This document shows, one piece after another, positions 1 through 5,747 of a stretch of DNA of 10,166 bases. Made by a program: the position numbers and the translations under genes. The notes under the pieces are model-generated. The model ran no database searches. It was given only the letters and a program-made list of their open reading frames with translations, and was not told the DNA's origin. Origin of the DNA: Cephalothrix simula (taxonomy: Eukaryota; Nemertea; Palaeonemertea; Archinemertea; Cephalotrichidae); the NCBI GenBank assembly GCA_035591015.1, contig JAXIUW010233507.1, positions 1 through 10,166 on the forward strand, given 5' to 3'. The first letter of the stretch is position 1; each line of letters starts with the position of its first letter.

Positions 1-121
1 TAGGCATATCTAAGGTCTAAAACACTTGATTTTAGACCAATGAGGGAAATTTCATCTGGGGGGGCAAGACTGTCTTGATCCAAAATTTTAGGGGGCAATG
101 CCCCCCAGAGCTACGCCACTG
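1..121 (-). mobile_element. Terminal fragment of a DNA transposon (right end in window)
   Basis: Read on the minus strand from 121, the sequence begins CAGTGGCGTAGCTC, then a G-run, a short C-run and an AT stretch. CAGTGGCGTAG followed by G-rich and C-rich blocks is a recurrent terminus of non-autonomous cut-and-paste transposons in invertebrates and fish, many of the hAT kind; this is from memory of the families. Inside are a GGGGGC-AAT-GCCCCC hairpin (91-105), an odd palindrome CAAGAC-T-GTCTTG (65-77) and a perfect inverted repeat (14-38). The other end lies outside the window, so length, target duplication and superfamily cannot be fixed. A Helitron 3' end is an alternative, since a GC hairpin is followed by CTAG at 122-125 and then T, but the 15-nt gap and the familiar CAGTGGCGTAG favour a terminal inverted repeat. 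Confidence 0.55.
14..38. repeat. Perfect 9-bp inverted repeat, 7-nt loop
   Basis: GGTCTAAAA at 14-22 pairs exactly with TTTTAGACC at 30-38 around the loop CACTTGA. The right half-site ATTTTAGACC recurs at 299-308 and 447-456. It probably belongs to the repeat fragments that fill the first 500 bases. No function can be assigned. Confidence 0.6.
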
Positions 122-266
122 CTAGTAGGCGAATAAGGGAAAATCTGATATTTTCGGACCAACGTCTGATTTTTGCTGGAGAGATACCTTTTTACGAATA
201 GAAAAAAATTAATCCGGGAACCAAAAAATTGCATTTCCGAAAATCAAAAATGGCCGCCGTTGAAGT

Positions 267-287
267 TGCCGAAATTCAATTTCGGCA
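267..287. repeat. Perfect 10-bp-arm palindrome with 1-nt centre
   Basis: TGCCGAAATT at 267-276 and AATTTCGGCA at 278-287 are exact reverse complements around a single C. As DNA it could extrude a small cruciform or bind a dimeric protein. It may simply be part of a degraded repeat. Confidence 0.65.
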
Positions 288-384
288 CTTAGGGGTCATT
301 TTAGACCCTATTTTAGTATTACCGACATATAGAAACATGTAAAGTTACCCAAAACCCCTTGTTTTACTATCCAGGGTACAGTTA

Positions 385-392
385 TGACGTCA
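385..392. promoter_or_regulatory. CRE/ATF-like octamer TGACGTCA
   Basis: The full palindromic TGACGTCA is present, with a related TGACGTGTCA 16 bases further on (401-410). In animals this octamer binds CREB/ATF bZIP factors. No gene start is visible nearby, so regulatory activity is not supported beyond the motif match; it may be part of a repeat. Confidence 0.3.
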
Positions 393-652
393 TTGCCATA
401 TGACGTGTCAAATAGCGAATATCGACAAAATCACAGGGAGGAGTTATTTTAGACCATGACCCATAGAAAACCACACAAAACCGCCCATAGCCACAGTTGC
501 AGAGCGATCGGACTGGCCGCCTTTAATTTCCCGTTAGAATGAGTAGAGTTCTTTTGAAAATGTCAAATTAATCCATCAAAAGTATTGTATGATATTTATA
601 TCGATGATAGCTTCTCTTTTCATTAAAAAATTAAAATTTAAGTTAGAGTTAA

Positions 653-775
653 AGCACAACTAGTAGTTCACTCTGGGAAATACAGAAACGAGTTTCAAAA
701 CAAAGGCTCGACTAATTATTAATCGCGTTTGGAAACGAGTTTCTGTGTTTCCCATAATGAACGTATTTAGTTGTG
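653..775. mobile_element. MITE-like or stem-loop repeat with ~40-bp inverted arms
   Basis: The arm at 656-696 (begins ACAACTAGTAGTTCAC, ends GAAACGAGTTTC) is an imperfect reverse complement of 732-774 (begins GAAACGAGTTTCTGTG, ends TTTAGTTGT). Aligned, most positions agree, with long matched blocks around TGGGAAA, ACAGAAAC and GTTTC. The central spacer is about 35 bp. Each arm's inner end is itself a near palindrome, GAAAC-GA-GTTTC. The whole could fold as a ~120-nt stem-loop. No convincing target duplication was found, so it may be a fragment of a longer element reaching into the palindrome and CCCTGGGAACGAGG motif at 829-880. Nothing indicates expression. Confidence 0.6.
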
Positions 776-828
776 GCTGGCTTATTAAATAGTCTATACA
801 TGACCAAATTTGAAATTACCGGCAATTG

Positions 829-864
829 ACAGTATACATAATTAGCATTAATTATGTATATTGT
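829..864. repeat. Near-perfect AT-rich palindrome
   Basis: TATACATAATTA (833-844) pairs exactly with TAATTATGTATA (849-860) around the loop GCAT. After one G/T mismatch the pairing continues for three more bases, ACA at 829-831 with TGT at 862-864. The result is a 16-position stem with one mismatch. Being AT-rich it is a candidate for cruciform extrusion. It lies just downstream of the stem-loop at 653-775 and next to a repeat-like motif at 864-880. Confidence 0.75.
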
Positions 865-880
865 ACCCTGGGAACGAGGC
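864..880 (-). repeat. CCTCGTTCCCAGGG-type transposon end motif
   Basis: On the minus strand this reads GCCTCGTTCCCAGGGTA. I recall this string as a frequent terminal or subterminal motif of short DNA transposons in cnidarians, lancelets and other marine animals. Here it sits beside an AT palindrome. No partner terminus was identified, so the call is a motif match only. Confidence 0.35.
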
Positions 881-1042
881 AGGCTCCCTTTAGCCCTCAT
901 GCCAGCCACCACAAGCTTAGACAAGGAGGTTACGCGGAACTACTAGCCAGAATGTGAGGATGTGATTATTATTATTCTACTATATTTAGATTTGAGGGAA
1001 TTTTACATTTATGGCGACATTTTATTCTTATTTATCATTTAT

Positions 1043-1110
1043 TCATATACGGCTTTCGCCGGAAGTCTATCACTTTATACACGGCTTTTATGCCGGGATT
1101 CAGGGTCTAT
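1043..1110 (+). repeat. Two-copy diverged direct repeat, each with a CGGC/GCCG hairpin
   Basis: Two neighbouring units share the order ATACGGCTTT, a short gap, GCCGG, then GTCTAT and TTT. Each unit's start forms a small hairpin: CGGC-TTTC-GCCG at 1050-1061 and CGGC-TTTTAT-GCCG at 1082-1095. The hairpin is kept while its loop differs, which fits an old tandem duplication of about 32-35 bp. No function is suggested. Confidence 0.45.
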
Positions 1111-1239
1111 AATCTTTCTTTGCTCTGGCTAACATACATGTACTAATAGGACGTCATTCATCCACCTCATGGCCTATTCTAATGCCGAAAGGGTCACTCT
1201 CTAATCAGCGGTAGCGCTGGCATTTTAGGTTAAGGTTTT

Positions 1240-1430
1240 TAGCTCACTTGGTGCAAAGCACCAAAAGTGAGCTATTGCTATCGCCCGTAGTCTGTCTGTG
1301 TGTCAGTGTATTACCGTCATAAGTGTCACTTCGATTTTGTTGAAATTGGTACAGAAGTGTATGAGGGTATTATCTAGATCCGTTTTAGCCGTTTTTCGAT
1401 AGCTCCCTCATGGGCCCCGCTAGGTCCAAA
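1240..1430 (+). mobile_element. Molluscan-type dispersed repeat with terminal AGCTCAC hairpin
   Basis: TAGCTCACTTGGTGC (1240-1254) and GCACCAAAAGTGAGCTA (1258-1274) form a 15-bp stem with a two-base bulge and an AAA loop. It is followed by ATTGCTATCGCCCGTAG and a TCTGTCTGTGTGTCAG stretch. A hairpin built from AGCTCAC and GTGAGCTA, followed by a CGCCCGT-type tail rich in GTC, is a very abundant dispersed repeat in bivalve and gastropod sequence as I remember it. The downstream body (CTTCGATTTTGTTGAAATTG onwards, to a GGGCCCC block near 1411-1417) looks like more of the same element. The far end is not clear and no target duplication could be seen; 1430 is an approximate limit. Confidence 0.55.
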
Positions 1431-2190
1431 TAACTGCATTTTAGGGTACTTTTTACGTATTTTTACTTTCTCCGTTCTGCTTCAATGATTCCGCCGGAAA
1501 TCAATTTAAGGATGGCAAAATTATTCCAGTGTCCTTTTGAGTAAACGATATGTTAAGGTTTTAACAAATTTGTTTTGATTTTAAAGGTTTATTCCGGATT
1601 TTGGTAGAAAAAAATTTACTGTGCATTACGCTGTTTTTATTGCCTACTTGCAGTCTTGCAGTTTTGTTTTTCATTCATCATTTGAGATTTAGACATCAAG
1701 TAGACATTTCCATAAGTCTTTTAAATTACTGATTTTCTATCAGATTATTTTATCAATATCAAATCATGAATTTAAATTTCATATCCATGCAAAATCATGG
1801 TTGACAAGTTGTCTATTTGTGGTCCATTTATATCTTAGTGACATTCGTCTGATATTAATGGGAGATTTCCTCTGGGATTCTACTAAATCTTGCTATAATG
1901 AAGTGTGTCTCACATGCATTTTGTTTTTGTCAATGTGTCCAATATAGATGTTAGGAAAATCCTGTCATTATACTTGTAAAAAATTTCCCTAACTTGCCTA
2001 TAAGCAGTAATAAATGTGTGGGCGCCCAAGTCATGCAAATGTACGACATGAGTGTTATATATAGACCGGGAACCCGACTATTGGGTGACTGACCAGCCTT
2101 CCTTCCCCATATTACAGTCTGAAAAAAGATATATTCCCAACAAACCTGAAGTTCTACATTGTACAAAAATGACATGCCACCAGCGGGATC
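1431..2190. other. Gene-free AT-rich stretch
   Basis: No coding frame or RNA gene is supported. Only minor symmetries are visible, such as CCATG/CATGG around an AT loop near 1785-1800. Short open frames on both strands between 1951 and 2297 have no recognisable domain and overlap one another. Nothing else stands out. Confidence 0.5.
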
Positions 2191-2292
2191 TTCCAGGTTG
2201 CCAGTCAGCTGGAAAACCTGGAAATCGGGGGAAAAAGTCGGGGAATTTTAATTTGGCCTTCAAAAGTCGTGAAAAAGTCAGGGTAGAGTGTG
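2190..2292 (+). repeat. Degenerate GTCGGGGAATTTT-type dispersed repeat
   Basis: This stretch includes CCAGGTT (2193-2199) inverted to AACCTGG (2215-2221), then repeated phrases of the form GGGGAAAAAGTC, GGGGAATTTTAATTT and GTGAAAAAGTCAGGG. I remember a widely dispersed invertebrate repeat of CCTGGAA, AAAGTCAGGGAATTTT and similar phrases that matches this pattern. The open frame through it (81 aa, 2052-2297) is low-complexity in this part and is best read as repeat sequence, not protein. Confidence 0.45.
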
Positions 2293-2379
2293 GATAAATG
2301 TCCTGAACGATTGATGAACTAGGTTGGTATTCATTTGTTCCTTAGACACTACTGTATGGAATGGTATGCATTTAGTACA

Positions 2380-2386
2380 TGACGTC
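2380..2386 (+). repeat. Left target-site duplication TGACGTC
   Basis: TGACGTC directly abuts the CAGG terminus of the foldback element and is repeated exactly at 4340-4346 just outside the other terminus. A 7-bp exact direct repeat at both borders is the expected mark of a transposition event. Its core GACGTC is self-complementary, so part of the match could alternatively belong to the inverted repeats. The direct alignment is in register with the CAGG ends, however, while the inverted alignment is off by one base. Confidence 0.65.
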
Positions 2387-2421
2387 CAGGTGGGGTTGTC
2401 ATAAAATCTCAGACACCAACC
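2387..2421 (+). repeat. Left terminal inverted repeat of foldback element
   Basis: The repeat begins CAGGTGGGGTTGTC and ends AGACACCAACC. It pairs with 4306-4339 read in reverse complement, which begins CAGGGGGGTTGTTC and ends with the same 11 bases. The middle is an A-rich block of similar length in both. Confidence 0.75.
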
Positions 2422-2580
2422 CTCATAAAATGATTTTTTTCAAATTTTCCGAAAACACCCACCCACCCCTTAAATTTATGATGCGGGGTAAATTTTATGA
2501 CATTTCGCAAAAACACCCACCCATTTTTATGACGCGGTTACTACTTTTATGACCCTTCTCGAAAGCACCCACCCAAAATC
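2422..2580 (+). repeat. Left subterminal module: repeated CACCCACCCA / TTTATGA units
   Basis: Three units at about 52-58-bp spacing each contain a CGAAAACACCCACCCA-like phrase (near 2450, 2505 and 2560). TTTATGATG or TTTTATGAC phrases alternate with them. Subterminal repeats of this kind commonly serve as transposase-binding sites in DNA transposons; that role here is an inference. Degenerate copies of the same phrases occur in the right arm. Confidence 0.6.
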
Positions 2581-2622
2581 ATTACCCAGTCGCAACATTT
2601 TTTTTAGCTTTTATGACATTGT

Positions 2623-2640
2623 GTGTCGACGACTCGACAC
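2623..2640. repeat. Hairpin at junction of subterminal module and array, left arm
   Basis: GTGTCGA (2623-2629) and TCGACAC (2634-2640) are exact inverses around CGAC. A hairpin of different sequence lies at the equivalent place in the right arm (3955-3973). Both sit just before the conserved CACCCACTCC flank that leads into the 20-bp array. Confidence 0.6.
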
Positions 2641-2650
2641 CCACTCCTTA

Positions 2651-3050
2651 TTTTTCTTAGCAACCGTGAATTTCCCTTAGCAACCGTGCATTTTCCTTTG
2701 CAACTTGGCATTTTCCTTATCAACCGTGCATTTTCCTTAGCAGCTGGGCATTTTCCTTAGCAACTGGGCATTTCCTTAGTAACTGGGAATTTTCCTTAGC
2801 AGCCGTGCATTTTCCTTAGCAACTGAGCATTATCCTTAGCAAATGGGCATTTTCCTTAGCAACTGGAATTTTTCCTTAGCAACCGTGCATTTTCCTTAGC
2901 AACTGAGCATTTTCCTTTGCAACTGGACATTTTCCTTAGCAACTGGGCATTTTTCTTAGCAACCGTGCATTTTCCTTCGCAACCGTGCATTTTCCTTAGC
3001 AACCGTGCATTTTCCTTTGTAATAGTACATTTTACCCAGCAACATGTGCA
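2651..3050 (+). repeat. 20-bp tandem array, left arm (~20 copies)
   Basis: The consensus unit is TTTTCCTTAGCAACCGTGCA, with about 20 copies of 19-21 bp. Two unit types alternate, one with CAACCGTGCA and one with CAACTGGGCA or CAACTGAGCA. The last two copies (about 3011-3050) are the most diverged. Because 20 is not a multiple of three, all three frames are read in turn and a spurious 100-aa open frame (2917-3219) results. The array is directly adjacent repeats with no unique spacers, so it is not CRISPR-like. Confidence 0.9.
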
Positions 3051-3077
3051 TTTTTGGAGGATTTCTTATTGCAGCCG

Positions 3078-3592
3078 ACAATTTCGTAGGATTTTCCTCA
3101 TACTATCGAGGGGGTCATGGAAAAAATTTTCATACACATATGGGGGTGGGGGTGGGGTGGTTTTGGCTCAAATTTCGATTTTTTTCTCAACCATTTCACT
3201 TTTTTCCCAAGCGTTTTAAGGCGGTATTTGTTTATGGGGGTGGGTGGGTGGTTGATTTTCACTTTTATACTATCCGTGTATGTCATTTTTTCCATGACAC
3301 TATGATTCCATGATACTATAAGGAAAATCTTTCGAATTAATGCACAGAATTTTTGTTTTAATTTATAATTTTTTTTTTAATTATCATACACTTATAATGA
3401 ATATTTACATATGATACGACTCGATGAGATTAAATACTATAGAAAAGTACAGAATAGAGCAAAGAAAGGTGATTGGCGAAAGATAAGAAGGATAGAAATG
3501 TAATGAAATGGCGTAAAGGTTATGAGAGGTCTAATGGCAAAAAATACAATAAATACAATAAAATAATGCCCAGAATTGCTAAGGAAAATACA
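3078..3592. other. Central spacer (loop) of the foldback element
   Basis: This is the unpaired part between the two arms. It contains two G-runs, at 3142-3160 and 3236-3251. The second lies in a phrase resembling the reverse of the subterminal CACCCACCCA units. It also holds an AT-rich stretch with a T9 run at 3310-3420 and a purine-rich tract from about 3440 to 3560. Four short open frames (62-100 aa) overlap here on both strands, rich in Phe or Gly, with no recognisable transposase or other domain. The element therefore lacks its own transposase. Confidence 0.55.
3142..3160 (+). other. G-rich tract with G-quadruplex potential
   Basis: The tract has G-runs of 5, 5, 4 and 2, each separated by a single T. 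A second tract at 3236-3251 has runs of 5, 3, 3 and 2. Either could form a two-quartet quadruplex or a bulged three-quartet one on the plus strand. They lie in the single-stranded loop expected if the element folds back. Whether they act in transposition or only reflect subterminal-like repeats is unknown. Confidence 0.4.
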
Positions 3593-3925
3593 CGGTTGCA
3601 ATAAGAAATCCTGCAAAAATGCACAAGCTGCTAAGGAATACCCGTTGCTTATGAAAATGCCCGGTTGCTAAGGAAATAATGCACGGTGGCTAAGGAAAAT
3701 CGTCAAAAAACGCACGGCTGCTATGGAAAATAGACGGCTGCTATCTTCCAAAGTAATACCCGGTTGCTGGGTAAATTTATGGTTGCTAAAGAAAATGCCC
3801 GGTTGCTAAGGAAAATGAATGATCACGGTAGCTTGGGGAAAAGCCCAGGTGCTAAGAAATATGCATGGTTGCTAAGGAAAATCCTCTGAAAAAGGTCTGG
3901 TTGCTAAGGAAAACGCCACGGGGTG
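3567..3925 (-). repeat. 20-bp tandem array, right arm (inverted, ~15 degenerate copies)
   Basis: The unit reads GGTTGCTAAGGAAAATGCCC on the plus strand, the reverse complement of the left-arm unit. About 15 copies are recognisable, with more insertions and deletions than on the left; spacing ranges from about 18 to 31 bp. On the complementary reading the main types are CAACCGTG and CAACCGGG. An isolated copy, or a fragment of one, recurs near 4050-4095. Confidence 0.85.
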
Positions 3926-3954
3926 AGGAAAAATATGGAGTGGGTGTGGACACG

Positions 3955-3973
3955 CTGCGTGTGCCACACGCAG
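3955..3973. repeat. Hairpin at junction of array and subterminal module, right arm
   Basis: CTGCGTGTG (3955-3963) and CACACGCAG (3965-3973) pair exactly around a single C. It occupies the place that corresponds to the hairpin at 2623-2640 in the left arm, though its sequence differs. Confidence 0.65.
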
Positions 3974-4019
3974 TCACGCAATGCCATAAAAGCTGGAAAA
4001 AGTGTCGCGACAGGATCAT

Positions 4020-4305
4020 AATTTTGGGTGGGTGTTAAGGGTCCTTTCGAGAAGGAAAATCCTCAGAAAATAGATGGTTGCTATAATATTAAGAAAATGA
4101 AATGAAAAAAGTCCAAAAAACAGGGTTTTCTTCTTCCATTTTCATAATTTTGGGTTTTCGGTTTTATGATATTTGTCGAAAAACAGAAAACACCCTCTAA
4201 TTTTATGAGAAACCGGTCTGATTTTATGACCTGCGTCAAGAACACCCCACCAAAATTATGACCCCCGCGTTTGATTTTATGACCACCATAAACACCCACC
4301 CACCA
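4020..4305. repeat. Right subterminal module, mosaic orientation
   Basis: The inner part (about 4024-4056, GGGTGGGTGTTAAGG then TTCGAGAAGG) is inverted relative to its left-arm partner, as expected. The outer part (about 4145-4300) instead contains TTTTATGAC and CACCCACCCACC phrases in the same orientation as in the left arm. The module seems to have been locally rearranged. A 72-aa minus-strand open frame here (4081-4299) shows no known domain and is not called as a gene. Confidence 0.5.
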
Positions 4306-4339
4306 GGTTGGTGTCTCATTTTTTTGAACAACCCCCCTG
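4306..4339 (-). repeat. Right terminal inverted repeat of foldback element
   Basis: On the minus strand it begins CAGGGGGGTTGTTC and ends AGACACCAACC, matching 2387-2421 with a few substitutions and one length difference in the A-rich middle. Confidence 0.75.
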
Positions 4340-4346
4340 TGACGTC
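4340..4346 (+). repeat. Right target-site duplication TGACGTC
   Basis: This is an exact copy of 2380-2386, directly outside the element's CCCCCCTG end. Removing the element and one copy would leave an undisrupted CATGACGTCTTC target. Confidence 0.65.
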
Positions 4347-5510
4347 TTCAGAATTTAGAATCGGGGTCATATAAATGGTTGTATTTTTGATAAAATTATT
4401 AGGCAACGCTGCCTATTATAATCACATATCTTTCCTGGATTTCTGGTATTTAATAAGATTTATAAGCAGTAGGCGTATTCGTAAATTAAAACTTACAAGC
4501 TTACATGTATATAGTCATCACATTACCATACGTGTCTCGTATTAGAAAACTTAGCAATCCCTTATCACATAACACTCTGGCGTCACTTTATGAGATTATC
4601 ATCTACTCATTCTAGCGAAATGCATTAACTTCGTGTAAATTACATTATATAGAATAATAATAAGTGCTTGTCAAATTTCGAGCGTATTATCTCTGGTTAG
4701 AAAGGTTTCACGTTTTCGTTGAAACATGTTGAAGTCGCACCCGTCCAACTTTTTCCGGGTCTTATTCGCAATAAATTGAAATACAGACAGAACGTTTAGG
4801 GAGGCTAAAAATTTAAATAATGGTTTTGTTAATCAGTGTTTAGAATAAATAGAAAATTTCACTGGTTTCTTCTGGCTTCATGTGGTTTCCCCGGTTTCTA
4901 CTGATTTCATGTTAAGATAAGTACCAGACAAACTGACATTCGTTATTTGTAGCCATGCATCTTTGAAAACTCTTATCAGCGACGAAATGTCCTACAAATG
5001 TACATTTAAAGGGCTAAAGTATGTTTCAGGACTGTATTTGATCGAATAACCCTCACATCTGTAAATATTGACAGTCCAGGAAAACATATCTTGAGAAAAA
5101 AAGAAATTTACGTGAATAAATCCATGATATTAACTTGATATTCAAATCAATATTTTAGATTTTGATCCAAGTTTTTTTTTCAGCGATTTTCGTTCATTGA
5201 TTAATGCTAAGGCAGGAACAGTTAATGCTTAAATGATGTTCGTACGCTAAAATACATTTGTATTTACCGATTTCGATCATTATTCGATATGGTAAAATTT
5301 AATTCATTGAAGTCATTATAAAGATTGCTTTTAAAAATGTTCTCTTGAATATCGATTTTTAGCCGGACAAATCGCTGGTATGTCGCCATTAGTTAGTCTC
5401 TTTATTGAATTGCAATCAATTTTTGAAATGGGAACTAATTTTTTTTCATGAAAAGTTCATAATTTCTTCGGCTCATAAAAACATGGGTCCAATTACTTAG
5501 CAGATCCTTT
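4347..5510. other. Gene-free AT-rich stretch
   Basis: No coding frame, RNA gene or transposon end is supported. The only repeat seen is a pair of 20-bp direct copies: GGTTTCTTCTGGCTTCATGT at 4864-4883 and a 17-of-20 match at 4893-4912, with a further partial GGTTTCCCC between them. The remainder looks like neutral intergenic or intronic sequence. A possible splice acceptor (T-run then CAG at about 5173-5183) has no exon that can be recognised after it. Confidence 0.5.
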
Positions 5511-5514
5511 TCGC

Positions 5515-5747
5515 ACATTACCAATATTCCTCACCGGTTGTGGTAACCATGCCGCGCCTCGGTGACAACCAGCCTCGGGCCAGAAAATCTTTTTTGCGAA
5601 GAAAACTGCAACAGAGGCCTTTAAATAGAATTTAAATATACGCTGTGCCAAAACTACTGGACCGATTGAAGTCAAACCGATAGAAAACATTCGGCGAATT
5701 GGTGTGGGCATAGTTTGATTTACATTCAACCGGTCATTTTTTGTCAA
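5515..5747. other. GC-richer patch, probable repeat remnant
   Basis: CpGs cluster at about 5533-5580 in otherwise AT-rich DNA (ACCGGTTG, CCGCGCCTCGG, CCTCGGG), with GGTTGT (5536-5541) inverse to ACAACC (5565-5570). The next part, AAAACTACTGGACCGATTGA (from 5650), resembles the ACTACTGAACCGATT phrase found in many dispersed invertebrate repeats. An 84-aa minus-strand open frame spans the patch (5493-5747) without any domain that I recognise. A repeat remnant is more likely than a gene, but a short exon cannot be excluded. Confidence 0.35.

Larger units (their letters stand above)
122..640. other. Gene-free stretch with short palindromes
   Basis: No coding frame, RNA gene or clear promoter is seen. 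The stretch holds a 10-bp-arm palindrome at 267-287, a weak GGGTC/GACCC inverted repeat at 293-308, and a CRE-like octamer at 385-392 followed by TGACGTGTCA at 401-410. The phrase AAAATGGCCGCC near 247-258 is common in invertebrate repeats, so part of this stretch is probably old repeat sequence, but no element boundaries can be drawn. Confidence 0.5.
2387..4339. mobile_element. Foldback-type non-autonomous transposon with tandem-repeat arms
   Basis: This 1953-bp element starts CAGGTGGGGTTGT and ends with the inverse of CAGGGGGGTTGTT. The terminal inverted repeats are 35 bp (2387-2421) and 34 bp (4306-4339) and both end inward in AGACACCAACC. Each arm then carries, in mirrored order, a CACCCACCCA/TTTTATGAC subterminal module, a small hairpin and a 20-bp tandem array. 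The inner ends (3038-3077 and 3593-3632) still match at about 36 of 40 bases. The spacer between them is about 515 bp and encodes no transposase. TGACGTC is duplicated at the borders. Long inverted repeats made of short tandem units are the defining trait of foldback elements (Drosophila FB, sea urchin TU). The superfamily is uncertain: FB gives 9-bp and TU 8-bp duplications, while P-type elements give 7-8 bp. I know of no published element with this exact 20-bp unit. Confidence 0.8.

Noticed and set aside
91-126. Helitron 3' end (GC hairpin then CTAG and T)
   Set aside because: The hairpin-to-CTAG distance is somewhat long and CAGTGGCGTAG is better known as a terminal inverted repeat. It is kept only as an alternative.
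712-924. 70-aa minus-strand open frame
   Set aside because: It overlaps the stem-loop and the palindrome at 653-864 and shows no recognisable domain.
2052-2297. 81-aa plus-strand open frame and its two minus-strand overlaps
   Set aside because: The C-terminal part is the translated GTCGGGGAATTTT repeat and the three frames overlap on both strands; no domain is visible.
2651-3050. CRISPR-like regularly spaced repeats
   Set aside because: The 20-bp units are directly adjacent with no unique spacers, the context is eukaryotic, and a mirrored copy lies in the other arm.
2917-3313. Overlapping open frames of 100, 89 and 62 aa on the plus strand and 65 aa on the minus strand
   Set aside because: They run through the 20-bp tandem array and the G- and T-rich spacer. 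Repeated Phe-, Gly- and Trp-rich peptides appear in several frames because a 20-bp unit shifts frame each copy. No domain is present.
4081-4299. 72-aa minus-strand open frame inside the right arm
   Set aside because: It lies wholly in the subterminal repeats of the foldback element, and the peptide reads as translated repeat with no transposase motif.
2381-4346. GACGTC as part of the terminal inverted repeats instead of a target duplication
   Set aside because: GACGTC is self-complementary, but an inverted alignment leaves an extra base between it and CAGG on one side, while the direct TGACGTC alignment abuts both ends exactly.
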